64,000 nucleotides of DNA from Bradyrhizobium sp. 195 (GCF_023101665.1 NZ_CP082161.1:5146001-5210000); one strand, 5' to 3'. Numbered from the stretch's first letter, positions 17,335 to 26,491 are shown. Notes: generated by a model not told the origin, from the sequence alone. Made by a program: numbers and translations.

Positions 17335-18681
17335 ATGTTTCGCTCGCCGCTTGTCAGCCTGATCGGTCGACGGCTCACCTGCTTCGCGGCAGCCGAGCAA
17401 GGCAATATCGCCATGATCTTCGCCATCGCGCTGGTCCCGGTCCTGAGCTTGGTCGGTGCCGCGGTGGACTATAGCCGCGCTGTTCAGGCCCGCACTTCCA
17501 TGCAGGCGGCCCTCGACTCCGCCGCCCTGATGCTCTCCAAGGATCTGTCGTCCGGCACCATCACCACGTCGCAGATCAGCACGAAGGCGCAAGCCTATTT
17601 CAACGCGCTGTTTACCGGCACCGCCACCCTGCCATCGGTCAGCGTCGCCGCCACCTATACCGCGAGCACCAGCATGGGCTCCACGATCCAGCTCACCGGA
17701 ACTGGCACCTACACGACCAGCTTCATGAAGATCGCCGGCTTCCCGACGCTCGGCATCGGCACCACGTCCACCAGCGCTTGGGGCAACGTCCGCATGCGCG
17801 TGGCCCTGGTGCTCGACAACACCGGCTCCATGGCCCAGGACGGCAAGATGCCGGCGATGCAGACGGCCGCGAAGAACCTCGTCGACCAGCTCAGCGCGCT
17901 CGCGAAGGCCGATGGCGACGTCTACATCTCGATCGTTCCGTTCGCCAAGGACGTCAACGTCGACGCCAGCAACTACAACAAGGACTGGATCGATTTCAGC
18001 GAATGGGATGCCGCCAATGGCAGCTGGACCTGCAGCGCAGGCAACAACTGGAACTGCAACAATTGGAAGTGGACGCCGGCAAATCACAACACCTGGACCG
18101 GCTGCATGGTCGATCGCGACCAGGACTACGACACCAAGAACACCACGCCGACGAACGGCAATGTGGGGACGCTCTTCCCGGCCGAGCAATATTCCTACTG
18201 CAACTCCGGCAGCTCGTCCTATCTGCAACCGATCATGCCGCTGAGCTACGATTGGAGCGCGCTCAAGAGCCGCATCGATGCCATGAAGCCGACCGGCAAC
18301 ACCAACCAGGGCATCGGCCTCGCCTGGGGCTGGATGACGTTGTCGACCGGCAATCCCATGAACGCGCCAGCCAAGGATGCGAACTACACCTACAAGGACG
18401 CGATCGTTCTGCTCTCCGACGGTCTGAACACGCAGAACCGCTGGTACAGCAATGCTTCGCAGATCGACACGCGACAGAAAAAGCTGTGCGACAACGCCAA
18501 GGCCGAGAACATCACCATTTACTCGGTGCAGGTGAACACCGGCAGCGATCCGACCTCGACCGTGCTGCAATATTGCGCCAGCAGCACCGACAAATTCTAT
18601 CTGGTCACATCGGCCAGCCAGACCGTCTCCGTGTTCAAGGACATCGGCACCTCGCTGTCGAAGCTGCGCGTGGCGCGCTGA
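17335..18681 (+). CDS. TadG-like pilus-assembly protein with vWA domain
   Basis: 448 aa. Residues 19-50 (AAAEQGNIAMIFAIALVPVLSLVGAAVDY) are the TadE/TadG N-terminal pseudopilin-like helix. A von Willebrand A domain follows from about 153 with a MIDAS motif D161-N-T-G-S165, and DAIVLLSDGLNTQ further on. Several cysteines lie in the Asn/Trp-rich insert (about 225-290). TadG-type proteins are exported to the periplasm or surface with Flp/Tad pili. GGGGAT precedes ATG 17335. No other tad gene is nearby, so a link to Flp pili is by family only. A terminator follows at 18702. Confidence 0.82.
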   Translation: MFRSPLVSLIGRRLTCFAAAEQGNIAMIFAIALVPVLSLVGAAVDYSRAVQARTSMQAALDSAALMLSKDLSSGTITTSQISTKAQAYFNALFTGTATLPSVSVAATYTASTSMGSTIQLTGTGTYTTSFMKIAGFPTLGIGTTSTSAWGNVRMRVALVLDNTGSMAQDGKMPAMQTAAKNLVDQLSALAKADGDVYISIVPFAKDVNVDASNYNKDWIDFSEWDAANGSWTCSAGNNWNCNNWKWTPANHNTWTGCMVDRDQDYDTKNTTPTNGNVGTLFPAEQYSYCNSGSSSYLQPIMPLSYDWSALKSRIDAMKPTGNTNQGIGLAWGWMTLSTGNPMNAPAKDANYTYKDAIVLLSDGLNTQNRWYSNASQIDTRQKKLCDNAKAENITIYSVQVNTGSDPTSTVLQYCASSTDKFYLVTSASQTVSVFKDIGTSLSKLRVAR

Positions 18682-18701
18682 CGGATCGACCGCGCGCAAA
18701 C

Positions 18702-18731
18702 AAAAAGCCCGGCTGGTTCAGCCGGGCTTTT
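18702..18731. terminator. Bidirectional rho-independent terminator
   Basis: AAAAAGCCCGGCTGG-TTCAGCCGGGCTTTT. The stem AGCCCGGCT/AGCCGGGCT is flanked by A and T tracts. It lies between the convergent TadG-like gene (stop 18681) and the phasin gene (stop 18756). Confidence 0.88.
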
Positions 18732-18755
18732 CGATTCCAGGATGTCCTGAAAACG

Positions 18756-19094
18756 TTACTGGGCGGCCGGGGTGAACTTCGACACGATGGTCTCGACCGG
18801 CTTGAACGCCTGCTTGGCGAGGTCGCTGTAGAGGCCGGCGATCTTCTGCGATTCCGCAACGAAGGTCTCGTAGGAGGAACGGGCGAAGTCGGTCTGCGCT
18901 TCCATGGCCTTGTCCAGCGACTTCACGCCGGAAAGCTTCTCGACGAAGGACTTGGTGTCTTCGAACGACTTCTTCGTATAGTCGCCATAGGCGCTGGCGA
19001 TCGCCTGGAGGCCGTGCTGCACCGAGGTCGCGGAGGCGACGTACTGCTCGAAGTGCTCTTTCCCGTAGTTCTGAAAGTCTTCAACCTTGAACAT
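18756..19094 (-). CDS. Phasin family protein
   Basis: 112 aa, all helical, starting MFKVEDFQNYGKEHFEQYV, with the Phasin_2 pattern of amphipathic helices (FEDTKSFVEKLSGVKSLDKAMEAQTDFARSSYETFV). Phasins coat polyhydroxybutyrate granules. ATG 19094 was chosen because it begins the family domain; the upstream frame to 19154 is proline/arginine-rich. Two TGC-N3-GCA palindromes 64 and 91 nt upstream of the start look like PhaR operators, which fits repression until PHB is present. Confidence 0.88.
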   Translation of the reverse strand: MFKVEDFQNYGKEHFEQYVASATSVQHGLQAIASAYGDYTKKSFEDTKSFVEKLSGVKSLDKAMEAQTDFARSSYETFVAESQKIAGLYSDLAKQAFKPVETIVSKFTPAAQ

Positions 19095-19157
19095 TTCGGA
19101 ATCCTTTTCCCTGGCTCTCGTCGGGAAGCCCCGGCTCCCTGACTCTGCCCACAATTA

Positions 19158-19201
19158 GTGCAACGCACAAAAAAGTCAAGAATCTTTGTGCGACGCACAA
19201 A
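19158..19201. promoter_or_regulatory. Double PhaR-like operator upstream of the phasin gene
   Basis: Site 1 is GTGC-AAC-GCAC (19158-19168). Site 2 is TTTGTGC-GAC-GCACAAA (19185-19201), a perfect 17-bp palindrome with a 3-nt centre. Their centres are 30 bp apart, nearly three helical turns. PhaR repressors bind TGC-N3/4-GCA type sequences in front of phasin genes. The family assignment is from general knowledge; binding is inferred. Confidence 0.65.
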
Positions 19202-19352
19202 ATTGAATGCAAATCGCGGAGATTCCCGGGGTTTCCCGCAATAGTTCCTTAAGCTTTTGGAAACCCAGGCCCCCTACCCTGATTCCCTGGACGTGTTCAC
19301 TTCCGCAAGCGGTCAGAAGCCGTTCAAGAACATCACCTTAGCCAGAATAGCG

Positions 19353-19404
19353 GCTCAGGCCGAACGTCCCCCGCGGCGAACACCAGCGGAGGGACAGCCT
19401 GAGC
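19353..19404 (+). promoter_or_regulatory. Stable hairpin in the leader of the carboxypeptidase gene
   Basis: GCTCAGGC (19353-19360) pairs with GCCTGAGC (19397-19404), GTCCC (19366-19370) with GGGAC (19391-19395), and CCGC with GCGG (19371-19374/19386-19389). Together they make about 17 base pairs with a small internal loop. It ends 77 nt before the start codon and has no T-tract. It may be a 5' UTR element or part of a small RNA. Confidence 0.45.
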
Positions 19405-19481
19405 AGGTAATGATCCCGGGTCCTTGGGCACAATTTCGCCTCACGAGCCGGTGATCAAGTCAGAAACGGGGACGGGGTTCC

Positions 19482-21308
19482 ATGCTTCGTAAAAACTTGT
19501 CTTCCTCGCGCTTGGCGCGGGTTGGCGTTTTCGGGCTTCTTACGGTCACCACCGCGGTCATCTTCACCACCGATGCCGCCGAGGCGCGGCGCCATCGCCG
19601 CCACTACGCGCACCACCGGGTGCAGCGCGATGTGTCCGAGAGCTCCAGCCCGAAATTCGCGTCCATCATCGTCGACGGCAATTCCGGCGCGGTGCTGCAG
19701 GCAACGAGTCCCGACGGGATCCGCCATCCCGCCTCGCTGACCAAGATCATGACGCTCTACCTGCTGTTCGAGCGCCTTGAGTCCGGGAAAATGAAACTCG
19801 ACACCGAGATGCCGGTGTCCAAGCATGCCGCCGATCAGGATCCGACCAAGCTGAACCTGCGTGCCGGCCAGACCATCCGTGTCGAGGATGCCATCAAGGG
19901 TCTCGTCACCCGCTCCGCCAACGACGCCGCTGTGGTCATCGCGGAAGCAATCGCCGGCGACGAGGACGATTTCGCCCAGATGATGACGCGCAAGGCCCGC
20001 GCGCTCGGCATGTCCAAGACGGTGTACCGCAACGCCAACGGCCTTCCCAACGACGAGCAGGTCACGACCGCACGCGACCAGGCCACGCTCGGGCGCGCCA
20101 TCCAGGAGCGCTTCCCGCGCTACTATCGTTATTTCGCGACCTCCACGTTCAATTGGCGTGGACAGTCGATCCGCAATCACAATCACCTGCTCGGCAGCGT
20201 CGAGGGCGTGGACGGCATCAAGACCGGCTATACCCGCGCCTCCGGCTTCAACCTCGTCAGCTCGATGCGGCGCGGCAACCGCCACCTGATCGGCGTCGTG
20301 CTCGGCGGCCGCAGCGGCGGCTCGCGCGATGCCATCATGCGCAACCTGCTCGCCGAGAATCTCGATAAGGGCGCGACCACCCACACCGTTGTCGCGGTCA
20401 CCGAGCGCAACGGCGCTGATGCCAATGTCGAGGTCGCCGACGCATCGGATACTCCGGCACGGCCCGCGGCGCAGGTTCAGGCTGCAGCCGCTCCTGCTCC
20501 CGAGGCCGCCCCGTCGCGTCTGGCGGCGCGTCTGTCGACGCTGGCGGCTGCGACGGCCGCGGTGCCGCCGGCCCAGCCCAAACCCGAGGTTCGGCCGACG
20601 GAATCCAGGATCGAGCCCGCGCCGCTCACCAATGGCGTGATCTCGAGCCAGCCGCTCTCCATCATCCCCGGCTCGTCCGAGCCGATGAAGCCGGTTCGGG
20701 TCAAGACGGTTCAGGTCAAGGCCGGCGCCGTGAAGGTCGCCTCCGCCGCCCCCACCCAGGTCGCCCCGCCGGTCACCAACGCCATTTCGCCCCGTTCCGA
20801 CGTCGCGGAAACCTCCGGCGCCGTCGTCGCCCGGGCCGATCTCATCAACAAGCCCGAGATCGTCAGCCAACCGGAGGCGCCGAAGGCCGAGATCGCCCGT
20901 ACCGACATGCCCCGGCAGCCGGCGGGCTTCGGCACCGGGAACGGCATCCTCGGGGTGCTGCCGGCCGCAAACGCCGCCGCGCCCGCCCCGGCCGCGCCGA
21001 AGCTCGCCTCCGCCGATCCGATGCCGGTCCAGATGAGCGCCACCACCAAGCCGGCCGTCACCCATAGCGGCTGGATCGTCCAGGTCGGCGCGCTCGAGAG
21101 CGAGAATGAAGCGCAGCACCGCATCGACGCCGCGCGCAGCTCGGCCCGCGGCCTGCTCAGCAAGGCCGATCCGTTCACCGAAGTCGTCGCAAAGGACAAT
21201 CGCAAGCTCTACCGCGCCCGCTTCGCCGGCCTCGAGCGCGACCAGGCCGAAGCCGTCTGTCGCACCCTGAAGCGCGCCGAGATCTCCTGCATCACCGTCC
21301 GCAACTGA
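19482..21308 (+). CDS. Serine-type D-Ala-D-Ala carboxypeptidase with SPOR domain
   Basis: 608 aa. Signal sequence 1-35 (GVFGLLTVTTAVIFTTDAAEA). Peptidase S11 domain 55-300 with all active-site motifs: S85-L-T-K88, S145-A-N147 and K247-T-G249. A long Ala/Pro-rich linker (305-520) leads to a C-terminal SPOR domain (about 525-608, GWIVQVGALESENEAQHRI to CITVRN). It trims the terminal D-Ala of peptidoglycan stem peptides; the SPOR domain should target it to the septum. The architecture matches alphaproteobacterial DacF-like proteins. A terminator follows directly. Confidence 0.92.
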   Translation: MLRKNLSSSRLARVGVFGLLTVTTAVIFTTDAAEARRHRRHYAHHRVQRDVSESSSPKFASIIVDGNSGAVLQATSPDGIRHPASLTKIMTLYLLFERLESGKMKLDTEMPVSKHAADQDPTKLNLRAGQTIRVEDAIKGLVTRSANDAAVVIAEAIAGDEDDFAQMMTRKARALGMSKTVYRNANGLPNDEQVTTARDQATLGRAIQERFPRYYRYFATSTFNWRGQSIRNHNHLLGSVEGVDGIKTGYTRASGFNLVSSMRRGNRHLIGVVLGGRSGGSRDAIMRNLLAENLDKGATTHTVVAVTERNGADANVEVADASDTPARPAAQVQAAAAPAPEAAPSRLAARLSTLAAATAAVPPAQPKPEVRPTESRIEPAPLTNGVISSQPLSIIPGSSEPMKPVRVKTVQVKAGAVKVASAAPTQVAPPVTNAISPRSDVAETSGAVVARADLINKPEIVSQPEAPKAEIARTDMPRQPAGFGTGNGILGVLPAANAAAPAPAAPKLASADPMPVQMSATTKPAVTHSGWIVQVGALESENEAQHRIDAARSSARGLLSKADPFTEVVAKDNRKLYRARFAGLERDQAEAVCRTLKRAEISCITVRN

Positions 21309-21329
21309 TCTCTTTGCCGATTTGAGACG

Positions 21330-21358
21330 AAATGCCCGCGCTAAGCGCGGGCATTTTC
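21330..21358 (+). terminator. Rho-independent terminator
   Basis: AAATGCCCGCGC-TAA-GCGCGGGCATTTT, a 10-bp stem with A and T tracts, 22 nt past the carboxypeptidase stop codon. Confidence 0.88.
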
Positions 21359-21545
21359 GTTTTTGGGACGCGATGACGCGGGCGCTGTTCGTGACAAGGC
21401 TGTTCCACGACAACCTCTCGTCAAGAATTTAGGGTTAAAACTTTGCTCAAGGGATCGACCACGCCGAAATGGCGGGCATCGGGGCGACGGCAAACGGAGC
21501 AAGCGGAGCTCACACGGTACGGGCGTTTGTGGCGTTGTGCCGGAG

Positions 21546-22271
21546 TTAGCCGTTATGCGTACGAAGCAGAGTATCCTTGGCCTCGTTTACACGGGCAGCG
21601 AGATAGTTCGAGCCCCCCTGGTCGGGATGGAGTTTCTTCATCAGGGACTTGTGCGCCCGGCTGATGTCGTCGCGCCCCGCCCCCGGCTGCAGGCCAAGGA
21701 TCTGATAGGCCTCCTCCGCCGTCATTTTGCTGCTCGCCGCCGTGCGGCGCTGCCCCCCTGCCGCGTCGCCCTGCGCGTTCTGACGCCAAGCGGGAAACCG
21801 GCGGTCCAGATAGCTTTCAAGTAGGGCTACGCTCTCCGCGTCGAACGTCGGGACCATCGCCAAAAGTCCCGCGAGATCGAACTCGCCGAGATCGCGCCCG
21901 GCGTGAGGCCCGGCGACGATCTGCCCGCCAAGCTGGCCGGTGTCGTGGTCGAGCCGCATGTGCAGGAATTGCGAGCGCACGCGTGAGGCCTGGCCTGACG
22001 CGGGCGCAGCACCGCCGCCGAACAGCCCACCGACATTGCCGAAGCCGGCGTTTGCCAGCGGCTTCCAACCCAGCAGCCCGGCACCGAAAATCCCCAGCGG
22101 GATCGCCACCGCCAGCTCGCCCCGCAAGCCCGTGAATGCTGCGACCGCCAGCGCCACCGCGCCGCCGCCGAACCTGATGGCGCGCGCCAGCGACGCCGGG
22201 TTGGCGGCGTGGAACATCTGGAGCAGCAGGTAAAGCGTGATAACAGCGACAGCGCCGGCGATGAGGGTCAT
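21546..22271 (-). CDS. Membrane-anchored J-domain protein
   Basis: 241 aa. Three hydrophobic segments in the first 75 residues (AGAVAVITLYLLLQMF, GGGAVALAVAAFTGL, LAVAIPLGIFGAGLLGW). A middle soluble part has LHMRLDHDTGQLGGQIVAGPHAG. A C-terminal J domain (about 180-241) has HPD at 215-217 (KKLHPDQGGSNYLA). The arrangement resembles TIM14/Pam18-like proteins, with the J domain at the C-terminus. It should recruit DnaK to the membrane. A specific client is not known. Confidence 0.85.
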   Translation of the reverse strand: MTLIAGAVAVITLYLLLQMFHAANPASLARAIRFGGGAVALAVAAFTGLRGELAVAIPLGIFGAGLLGWKPLANAGFGNVGGLFGGGAAPASGQASRVRSQFLHMRLDHDTGQLGGQIVAGPHAGRDLGEFDLAGLLAMVPTFDAESVALLESYLDRRFPAWRQNAQGDAAGGQRRTAASSKMTAEEAYQILGLQPGAGRDDISRAHKSLMKKLHPDQGGSNYLAARVNEAKDTLLRTHNG

Positions 22272-22343
22272 ATCAGGAATATAGTCGCCCTCGCGGCAAA
22301 ATGCATGGCATACGCCCCGCCGCGAGCGGCGACGACCTGAGCG

Positions 22344-23093
22344 CTACTTCATCTGACCGATCAGCTTGGCCGCGCCGCTCGCGGTCTTTGCCAATTTCAA
22401 CAATGCCTCGCGACCGCCGGCGGCATAGGCCGCGGCTGCCCGCAGCAACTCGCGCAGCTGCGCCGCCGCGCCCGGATCAAACCGGCACCAGGCGCCGCCG
22501 GTCAGGCGCGCGATCTCGCGAAAGGCCTGCTCGGCGACCGCGTCATGACCTTCCTGAAACACGAACACCGGCACCTTGAGCATGCCGAGCTCGCCGGCCT
22601 TGACGCAGAGCTCGTCGACATTCTCCTCCATGGCATCGCCGACGAAGACGACGGCGCGCACGCCCGATGCGACCGCTTCGCGCCGCGCCTCACTCAGCAC
22701 CTTGCCGATCTGAGTGTCGCCGCCGCGGCAATCGATCTTGCTCATCAACGCCGCAAGCCTGGTGCTATCGGAGATCCATCCCGTGGCGCGGCACTCGTTC
22801 AGACCGCGATAGTAGACGAGCCGGATATCGAGACTGCCGAGTGCCGCGGTCTCGCGAAACATGTCGGCCTGAAGCGCGCAAGCCATGTCCCAGGTGGGCT
22901 GCCGGCTCATCGTGGCATCCAATGCGAAGATCAGCCGCCCCTTCGCGCCCGGCGCATGAGGTGACAGCGCCCGCGCCTTGGCGACGAAAGCGGCAATGTC
23001 CTCCGCGGTCGACGTTCCGGCCTGCGGCACCGCGCCGCCTCCTTGTGCCGAGACGGCATCGCCGCCGCGCGGCTTGATGGGTTCGCCCGACAT
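22344..23093 (-). CDS. VWA domain-containing protein
   Basis: 249 aa. The vWA core begins RLIFALDATMS with a MIDAS-like D59-x-T-M-S63, then QPTWDMACALQADMFRE, a CRGGDTQIGKVL block with the MIDAS threonine, and RAVVFVGDAMEEN. No signal peptide is visible, so it is likely cytosolic. The C-terminal 50 residues are Ala-rich helices. Same strand as the upstream J-domain gene (72 nt apart), so probably co-transcribed. Function unknown. Confidence 0.78.
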   Translation of the reverse strand: MSGEPIKPRGGDAVSAQGGGAVPQAGTSTAEDIAAFVAKARALSPHAPGAKGRLIFALDATMSRQPTWDMACALQADMFRETAALGSLDIRLVYYRGLNECRATGWISDSTRLAALMSKIDCRGGDTQIGKVLSEARREAVASGVRAVVFVGDAMEENVDELCVKAGELGMLKVPVFVFQEGHDAVAEQAFREIARLTGGAWCRFDPGAAAQLRELLRAAAAYAAGGREALLKLAKTASGAAKLIGQMK

Positions 23094-23226
23094 CGCTTGA
23101 CCCTGCGTAAGCAGCTAATGTGGTCAGCGCAGGCAGCCCGGTCAATGTGCAAAGCCTCCGCGGGCGGAGGCCGGCGGAGGCTTTGGAAATCAGTACAATC
23201 GGGGGTGAGAGGGTCGGCTCTCGAAG

Positions 23227-24087
23227 TTAGCTCTTGGCAGGCGCCATCAGCGCGACCGGGCCGGGCTCGAGGATGTTGGGCGGCGACGATTGCGTGTCGA
23301 CCGGCGCGATCTCGCTGTCGGTCGCGCTCAGGAATTTGTCGAGCATGCTCTGGATTGAGTTCTTTGCGACATCCGGACCGGTGTCACGCATGTCGTTGTG
23401 CTGAAACTCGGTCTTCACGACCTGGATGCCCGCCTTCTCGCATTCCTCGTCGGTCGGGAGCACGCCCGCATCGGCCTTGAACTGCGGGTCCTGCGAACGG
23501 AACGACAGGATCTTGAACTTGCCCGCGGTGACGAAGGGCACGCGCAGATTGTCGAGCGTGACGACCTTCTTGACCTCATCCGGATACTGCTTGGCGAAAT
23601 ACATCGTGATGTCGCCGCCCATGGAGTGGCCGACCATCGTCACCCTGGCGTAATCGGCGTTGGGCTGAACCTTCTTCATCTCCTGCATGGCGAGATGAAT
23701 GTTGGCGACGCCGCGCAGGATCTGCGGCAGCCGGCCAACATAGAGCTCACCCGGCTTGGTGACCATCGGAGGATCGGTCGGCAAGTCGTGCTGCGGGCTC
23801 ACGACCATGTAGCCGCGCGCAGCGAAGATGTTGGCGAGGAAGCCGTATTCGGTGTTCTTGACGGTATTGCCGTGATTGATCACTGCGACCGGCAGCGTGA
23901 TCATGCCGGCATTGGCCTGCATTTCCTTGTCGCGTCGCACCGCGATTTGGACGGGCACTGGACGGTTGTCGCGGGAGGCGTCGTAGAAAGTGATGGTCTC
24001 GTGCTTGATCGCCCACTTGCTCGCCGTGAAATAGGCGATGCCGCAGAGGGCACTGACGGAAACCAAAACGGCAATTCCACGCTTCAT
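23227..24087 (-). CDS. Exported alpha/beta hydrolase
   Basis: 286 aa with an N-terminal hydrophobic segment (GIAVLVSVSALCGIAYF) that could be a signal peptide or anchor. Alpha/beta-hydrolase signs: VAVINHGNT (oxyanion loop) near 70, GYMVVSPQHD near 93, and the nucleophile elbow G153-H-S155-M-G-G. Acid and histidine candidates follow (FRSQDPQF; EFQHNDMRD). The family includes dienelactone hydrolases and platelet-activating-factor acetylhydrolases. Substrate unknown. A TGTGC-GGC-GCACA palindrome lies 150 nt upstream. Confidence 0.75.
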   Translation of the reverse strand: MKRGIAVLVSVSALCGIAYFTASKWAIKHETITFYDASRDNRPVPVQIAVRRDKEMQANAGMITLPVAVINHGNTVKNTEYGFLANIFAARGYMVVSPQHDLPTDPPMVTKPGELYVGRLPQILRGVANIHLAMQEMKKVQPNADYARVTMVGHSMGGDITMYFAKQYPDEVKKVVTLDNLRVPFVTAGKFKILSFRSQDPQFKADAGVLPTDEECEKAGIQVVKTEFQHNDMRDTGPDVAKNSIQSMLDKFLSATDSEIAPVDTQSSPPNILEPGPVALMAPAKS

Positions 24088-24238
24088 TTTCGTCCTCAGC
24101 CTCAGGCTCTTGCGGCCTGAATCCCTGTTGAAAATCGTGTTCTTCCGGGGCTCTTCGTCCCCTGGTCGCCTAATCGCTAATATATGTCACAGGCGCGTGA
24201 CAGGAAGGCCAAATATTGTGAACCGGCAGCTCTTTCGT

Positions 24239-24251
24239 TGTGCGGCGCACA
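24239..24251. promoter_or_regulatory. TGTGC-GGC-GCACA palindrome (PhaR-like)
   Basis: A perfect 13-bp palindrome with a 3-nt centre, the same half-site (TGTGC) and spacing as the two sites at the phasin gene. It lies in the 340-bp gap upstream of the exported hydrolase. May be an operator of the same regulator; inference. Confidence 0.4.
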
Positions 24252-24374
24252 CGTTTTGTGGGCACTCCGCTATTCCTAAGTTACGTAGGGTGCAGCTCAC
24301 CATCGGACGCAACCAGTGGCAATCGGGTTCAATTTCACAGTAAATGCGGGATGAAAACGGCCGAACGCGACCAG

Positions 24375-24390
24375 GGTTCCCCCGGGAACC
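24375..24390. repeat. Inverted repeat downstream of mipZ
   Basis: GGTTCCC-CC-GGGAACC, a 7-bp stem with a 2-nt centre, 37 nt after the mipZ stop. No T-tract follows on the mipZ strand. The rest of 24088-24426 holds no ORF worth calling. Confidence 0.35.
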
Positions 24391-24426
24391 AGGCATTCTG
24401 ATCGATCGAAAGTAGCGATATACCGC

Positions 24427-25350
24427 TCAGGCGCCCAGGATGTCGTGAACTTCGAGCGGCTTGTCGATCTGATTGAACCACTCGGCCCGGTTAGCCGCGC
24501 GACGGCGCCCGCGCTCATCGAGCGGCAGCTTGAGCTGGCGGAGCAGACTCGTCACCTCTTCCCGAGCGGTGAGATGGCCGAGATTGGGCCGCATGCCGAG
24601 CGTGGCCTCGTCGATCTCGTCGAGGGCGGTCAAGCCGCGCGGGAAAAATTCGCGATAGACCACGCGTTCGGCGAAGCCGTCGACGTAGCGGAAGCCGAGC
24701 CGCAGCGACAGATCCTTCAACCCCTCGGCGACGAGCTGCTTGTTGCGGGAGCCGAGCATCGACAGGCGGTTGCGCACGACGATCCAGTCGGTGGTCGAAC
24801 CGTCGAGCTGGCGGCGCTTGCGCCTCACGTCGCGCACCATCTCGGCATAGTGGCTCTCGCCCGTCACCGCGTAGTTCGCGGGATCGACGGTACCGAGCAC
24901 GTCGAAATCGAGGAAGCTGTCGTTGATCGGCGTGACCAGCGTGTCCGCCATCGAGTGCGCAAGGCGCATGAGGTAGCTGTCGGTGCCCGGCGTATCGATG
25001 ACGATGAAGTCGAAGCTGCTCTCGACTGCCGAGACAGCCTCCATGAACTGCAGGAACTCGGAGTTCTCGTTCTCGGCGATCTGCATGGTCTCGCCGAGCT
25101 TGATGCAGCGATGCACCGGCAGCTCGAGGTCGAGCTTGGTGCGGCGCGCCCAGGCGGCACGATTGCCGATGTAGTGGGTAAAACTCTGCTGACGGCAGTC
25201 GAGGTCGATGGTGGCGACCCGCTGTCCGGCCTTCAGGAGCGCAACCGCGATGTGCAGGGCGGTGGTCGACTTGCCGGAGCCGCCCTTCTCGTTGCCGAGC
25301 ACGACAACGTGCGCCGAGCCGGATTGGCCTTGGCTAGCCTGCACAAGCAT
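24427..25350 (-). CDS. mipZ: Division-plane positioning ATPase MipZ (ParA/MinD superfamily)
   Basis: 307 aa. Deviant Walker A KGGSGKST (23-30 region), then VATIDLDCRQQSFTHYIGNR, and SSFDFIVIDTPGTDSYLMRLAHSMADTLVTPINDSFLDFD, which is diagnostic for MipZ rather than ParA. MipZ forms an ATP-dependent gradient from the ParB-bound poles and inhibits FtsZ assembly away from midcell in alphaproteobacteria. ATG 25350 places the P-loop near residue 25; the upstream frame to 25431 was rejected. Divergent from panC. Confidence 0.93.
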   Translation of the reverse strand: MLVQASQGQSGSAHVVVLGNEKGGSGKSTTALHIAVALLKAGQRVATIDLDCRQQSFTHYIGNRAAWARRTKLDLELPVHRCIKLGETMQIAENENSEFLQFMEAVSAVESSFDFIVIDTPGTDSYLMRLAHSMADTLVTPINDSFLDFDVLGTVDPANYAVTGESHYAEMVRDVRRKRRQLDGSTTDWIVVRNRLSMLGSRNKQLVAEGLKDLSLRLGFRYVDGFAERVVYREFFPRGLTALDEIDEATLGMRPNLGHLTAREEVTSLLRQLKLPLDERGRRRAANRAEWFNQIDKPLEVHDILGA

Positions 25351-25636
25351 GGCGACCCTCAACACCCCTGATGAATAATCTTCGAGTTGGCCGCGTCTGC
25401 GGTCAAGTGAAATGCGTGACAGGTTATGCAAATCGTATCGCGCCGTTCTTCATCATGAATAGCGGCACTCATCTTCGTCTGTGATACAGCCCACGATGTC
25501 GGGACGTCGTGCGCCAGCTTGCGGAGGATGCTGTGCCGCATCCGGGTGCATGGCGTCCATGATCGCTGCTTGTTAAGGTTAGCCGCCCCGGGCGCCAGAT
25601 CGTGCCGCGCCGATTCCCAAACCCTGTCGAGTCCCG

Positions 25637-26488
25637 ATGTCACCAAGCCCCCTGATCGCCCGCACGGTCCCCGCCTTGCGCCGCGCCGTCGACAATCTTC
25701 GCAAGCGAAAGGCCACGATCGCGCTGGTCCCGACCATGGGAGCTCTCCATGACGGCCATGTGTCCCTCGTCCGCCTCGCCAAGCGGCGCGCCAGCCGCGT
25801 CGTGGTCTCGATCTTCGTCAACCCGACCCAGTTCGCACCGACCGAGGATTTCGGCGCCTATCCGCGCACCTGGAAGGCCGACATCGCCAAGCTCGCGGCC
25901 GAGGATGTCGACGTCGTCTGGCATCCGGAGGTCAAGGCGATGTATCCCGACGGCTTTGTCACCCGCATCGTGCCGGAGGGGCCGGCGCTCGCCGGGCTCG
26001 AGGACCGCTTCCGCCCGCATTTTTTCGGCGGCGTCGCAACCGTCGTCGGCAAGCTGTTCACGCAGTGCCGGCCGGACTTTGCGATCTTCGGCGAAAAGGA
26101 TTTTCAGCAGTTGCGGGTGGTGACGCAGATGGCGCGCGACCTCGACCTCGGCGTCAAGGTGATCGGCTCGCGCACCGTGCGCGAGCGCGACGGGCTCGCG
26201 ATGTCCTCGCGCAACGTCTATCTGTCGCCCGAGGAGCGGCAGACCGCCACCGCCCTCTACCGTGCCATGAAAGCGAGCGGGCGGCGGATCAAGGCCGGCG
26301 AAGCCGTCGCGCCCGCGATGGCGGGCGGCGCCGAGATGATCAAGGCGGCTGGCTTTGCGCTCGATTATTTCGAGGTCCGCCATGCCGAGACGCTGGCGCC
26401 GGTCACCTCGCGCAAGGACGGCCCCTTGCGGATCCTGGTCGCGGCCAAGCTCGGCAACACCCGCCTGATCGACAATATCGCTGTCTGA
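25637..26488 (+). CDS. panC: Pantoate--beta-alanine ligase
   Basis: 283 aa. Class I nucleotidyl-transferase signatures: [19 protein letters not shown] with the HDGH (HxGH) ATP site at 38-41, [43 protein letters not shown], and the [18 protein letters not shown] (KMSKS-like) block near 188. It joins pantoate and beta-alanine to pantothenate, the precursor of coenzyme A. panB and panD are not in the window. The stop is followed after 3 nt by an 18-bp perfect palindrome. Confidence 0.97.
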   Translation: MSPSPLIARTVPALRRAVDNLRKRKATIALVPTMGALHDGHVSLVRLAKRRASRVVVSIFVNPTQFAPTEDFGAYPRTWKADIAKLAAEDVDVVWHPEVKAMYPDGFVTRIVPEGPALAGLEDRFRPHFFGGVATVVGKLFTQCRPDFAIFGEKDFQQLRVVTQMARDLDLGVKVIGSRTVRERDGLAMSSRNVYLSPEERQTATALYRAMKASGRRIKAGEAVAPAMAGGAEMIKAAGFALDYFEVRHAETLAPVTSRKDGPLRILVAAKLGNTRLIDNIAV

Positions 26489-26491
26489 ACC

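Noticed and set aside
17335..18681. A full Tad pilus locus around the TadG-like gene
   Set aside because: No tadA, cpaB, cpaC or flp gene lies near; only the single vWA/TadG-like gene is present.
19455..21413. Minus-strand frame of 652 codons across the carboxypeptidase gene
   Set aside because: Antisense shadow; the plus frame carries all PBP motifs and a signal peptide.
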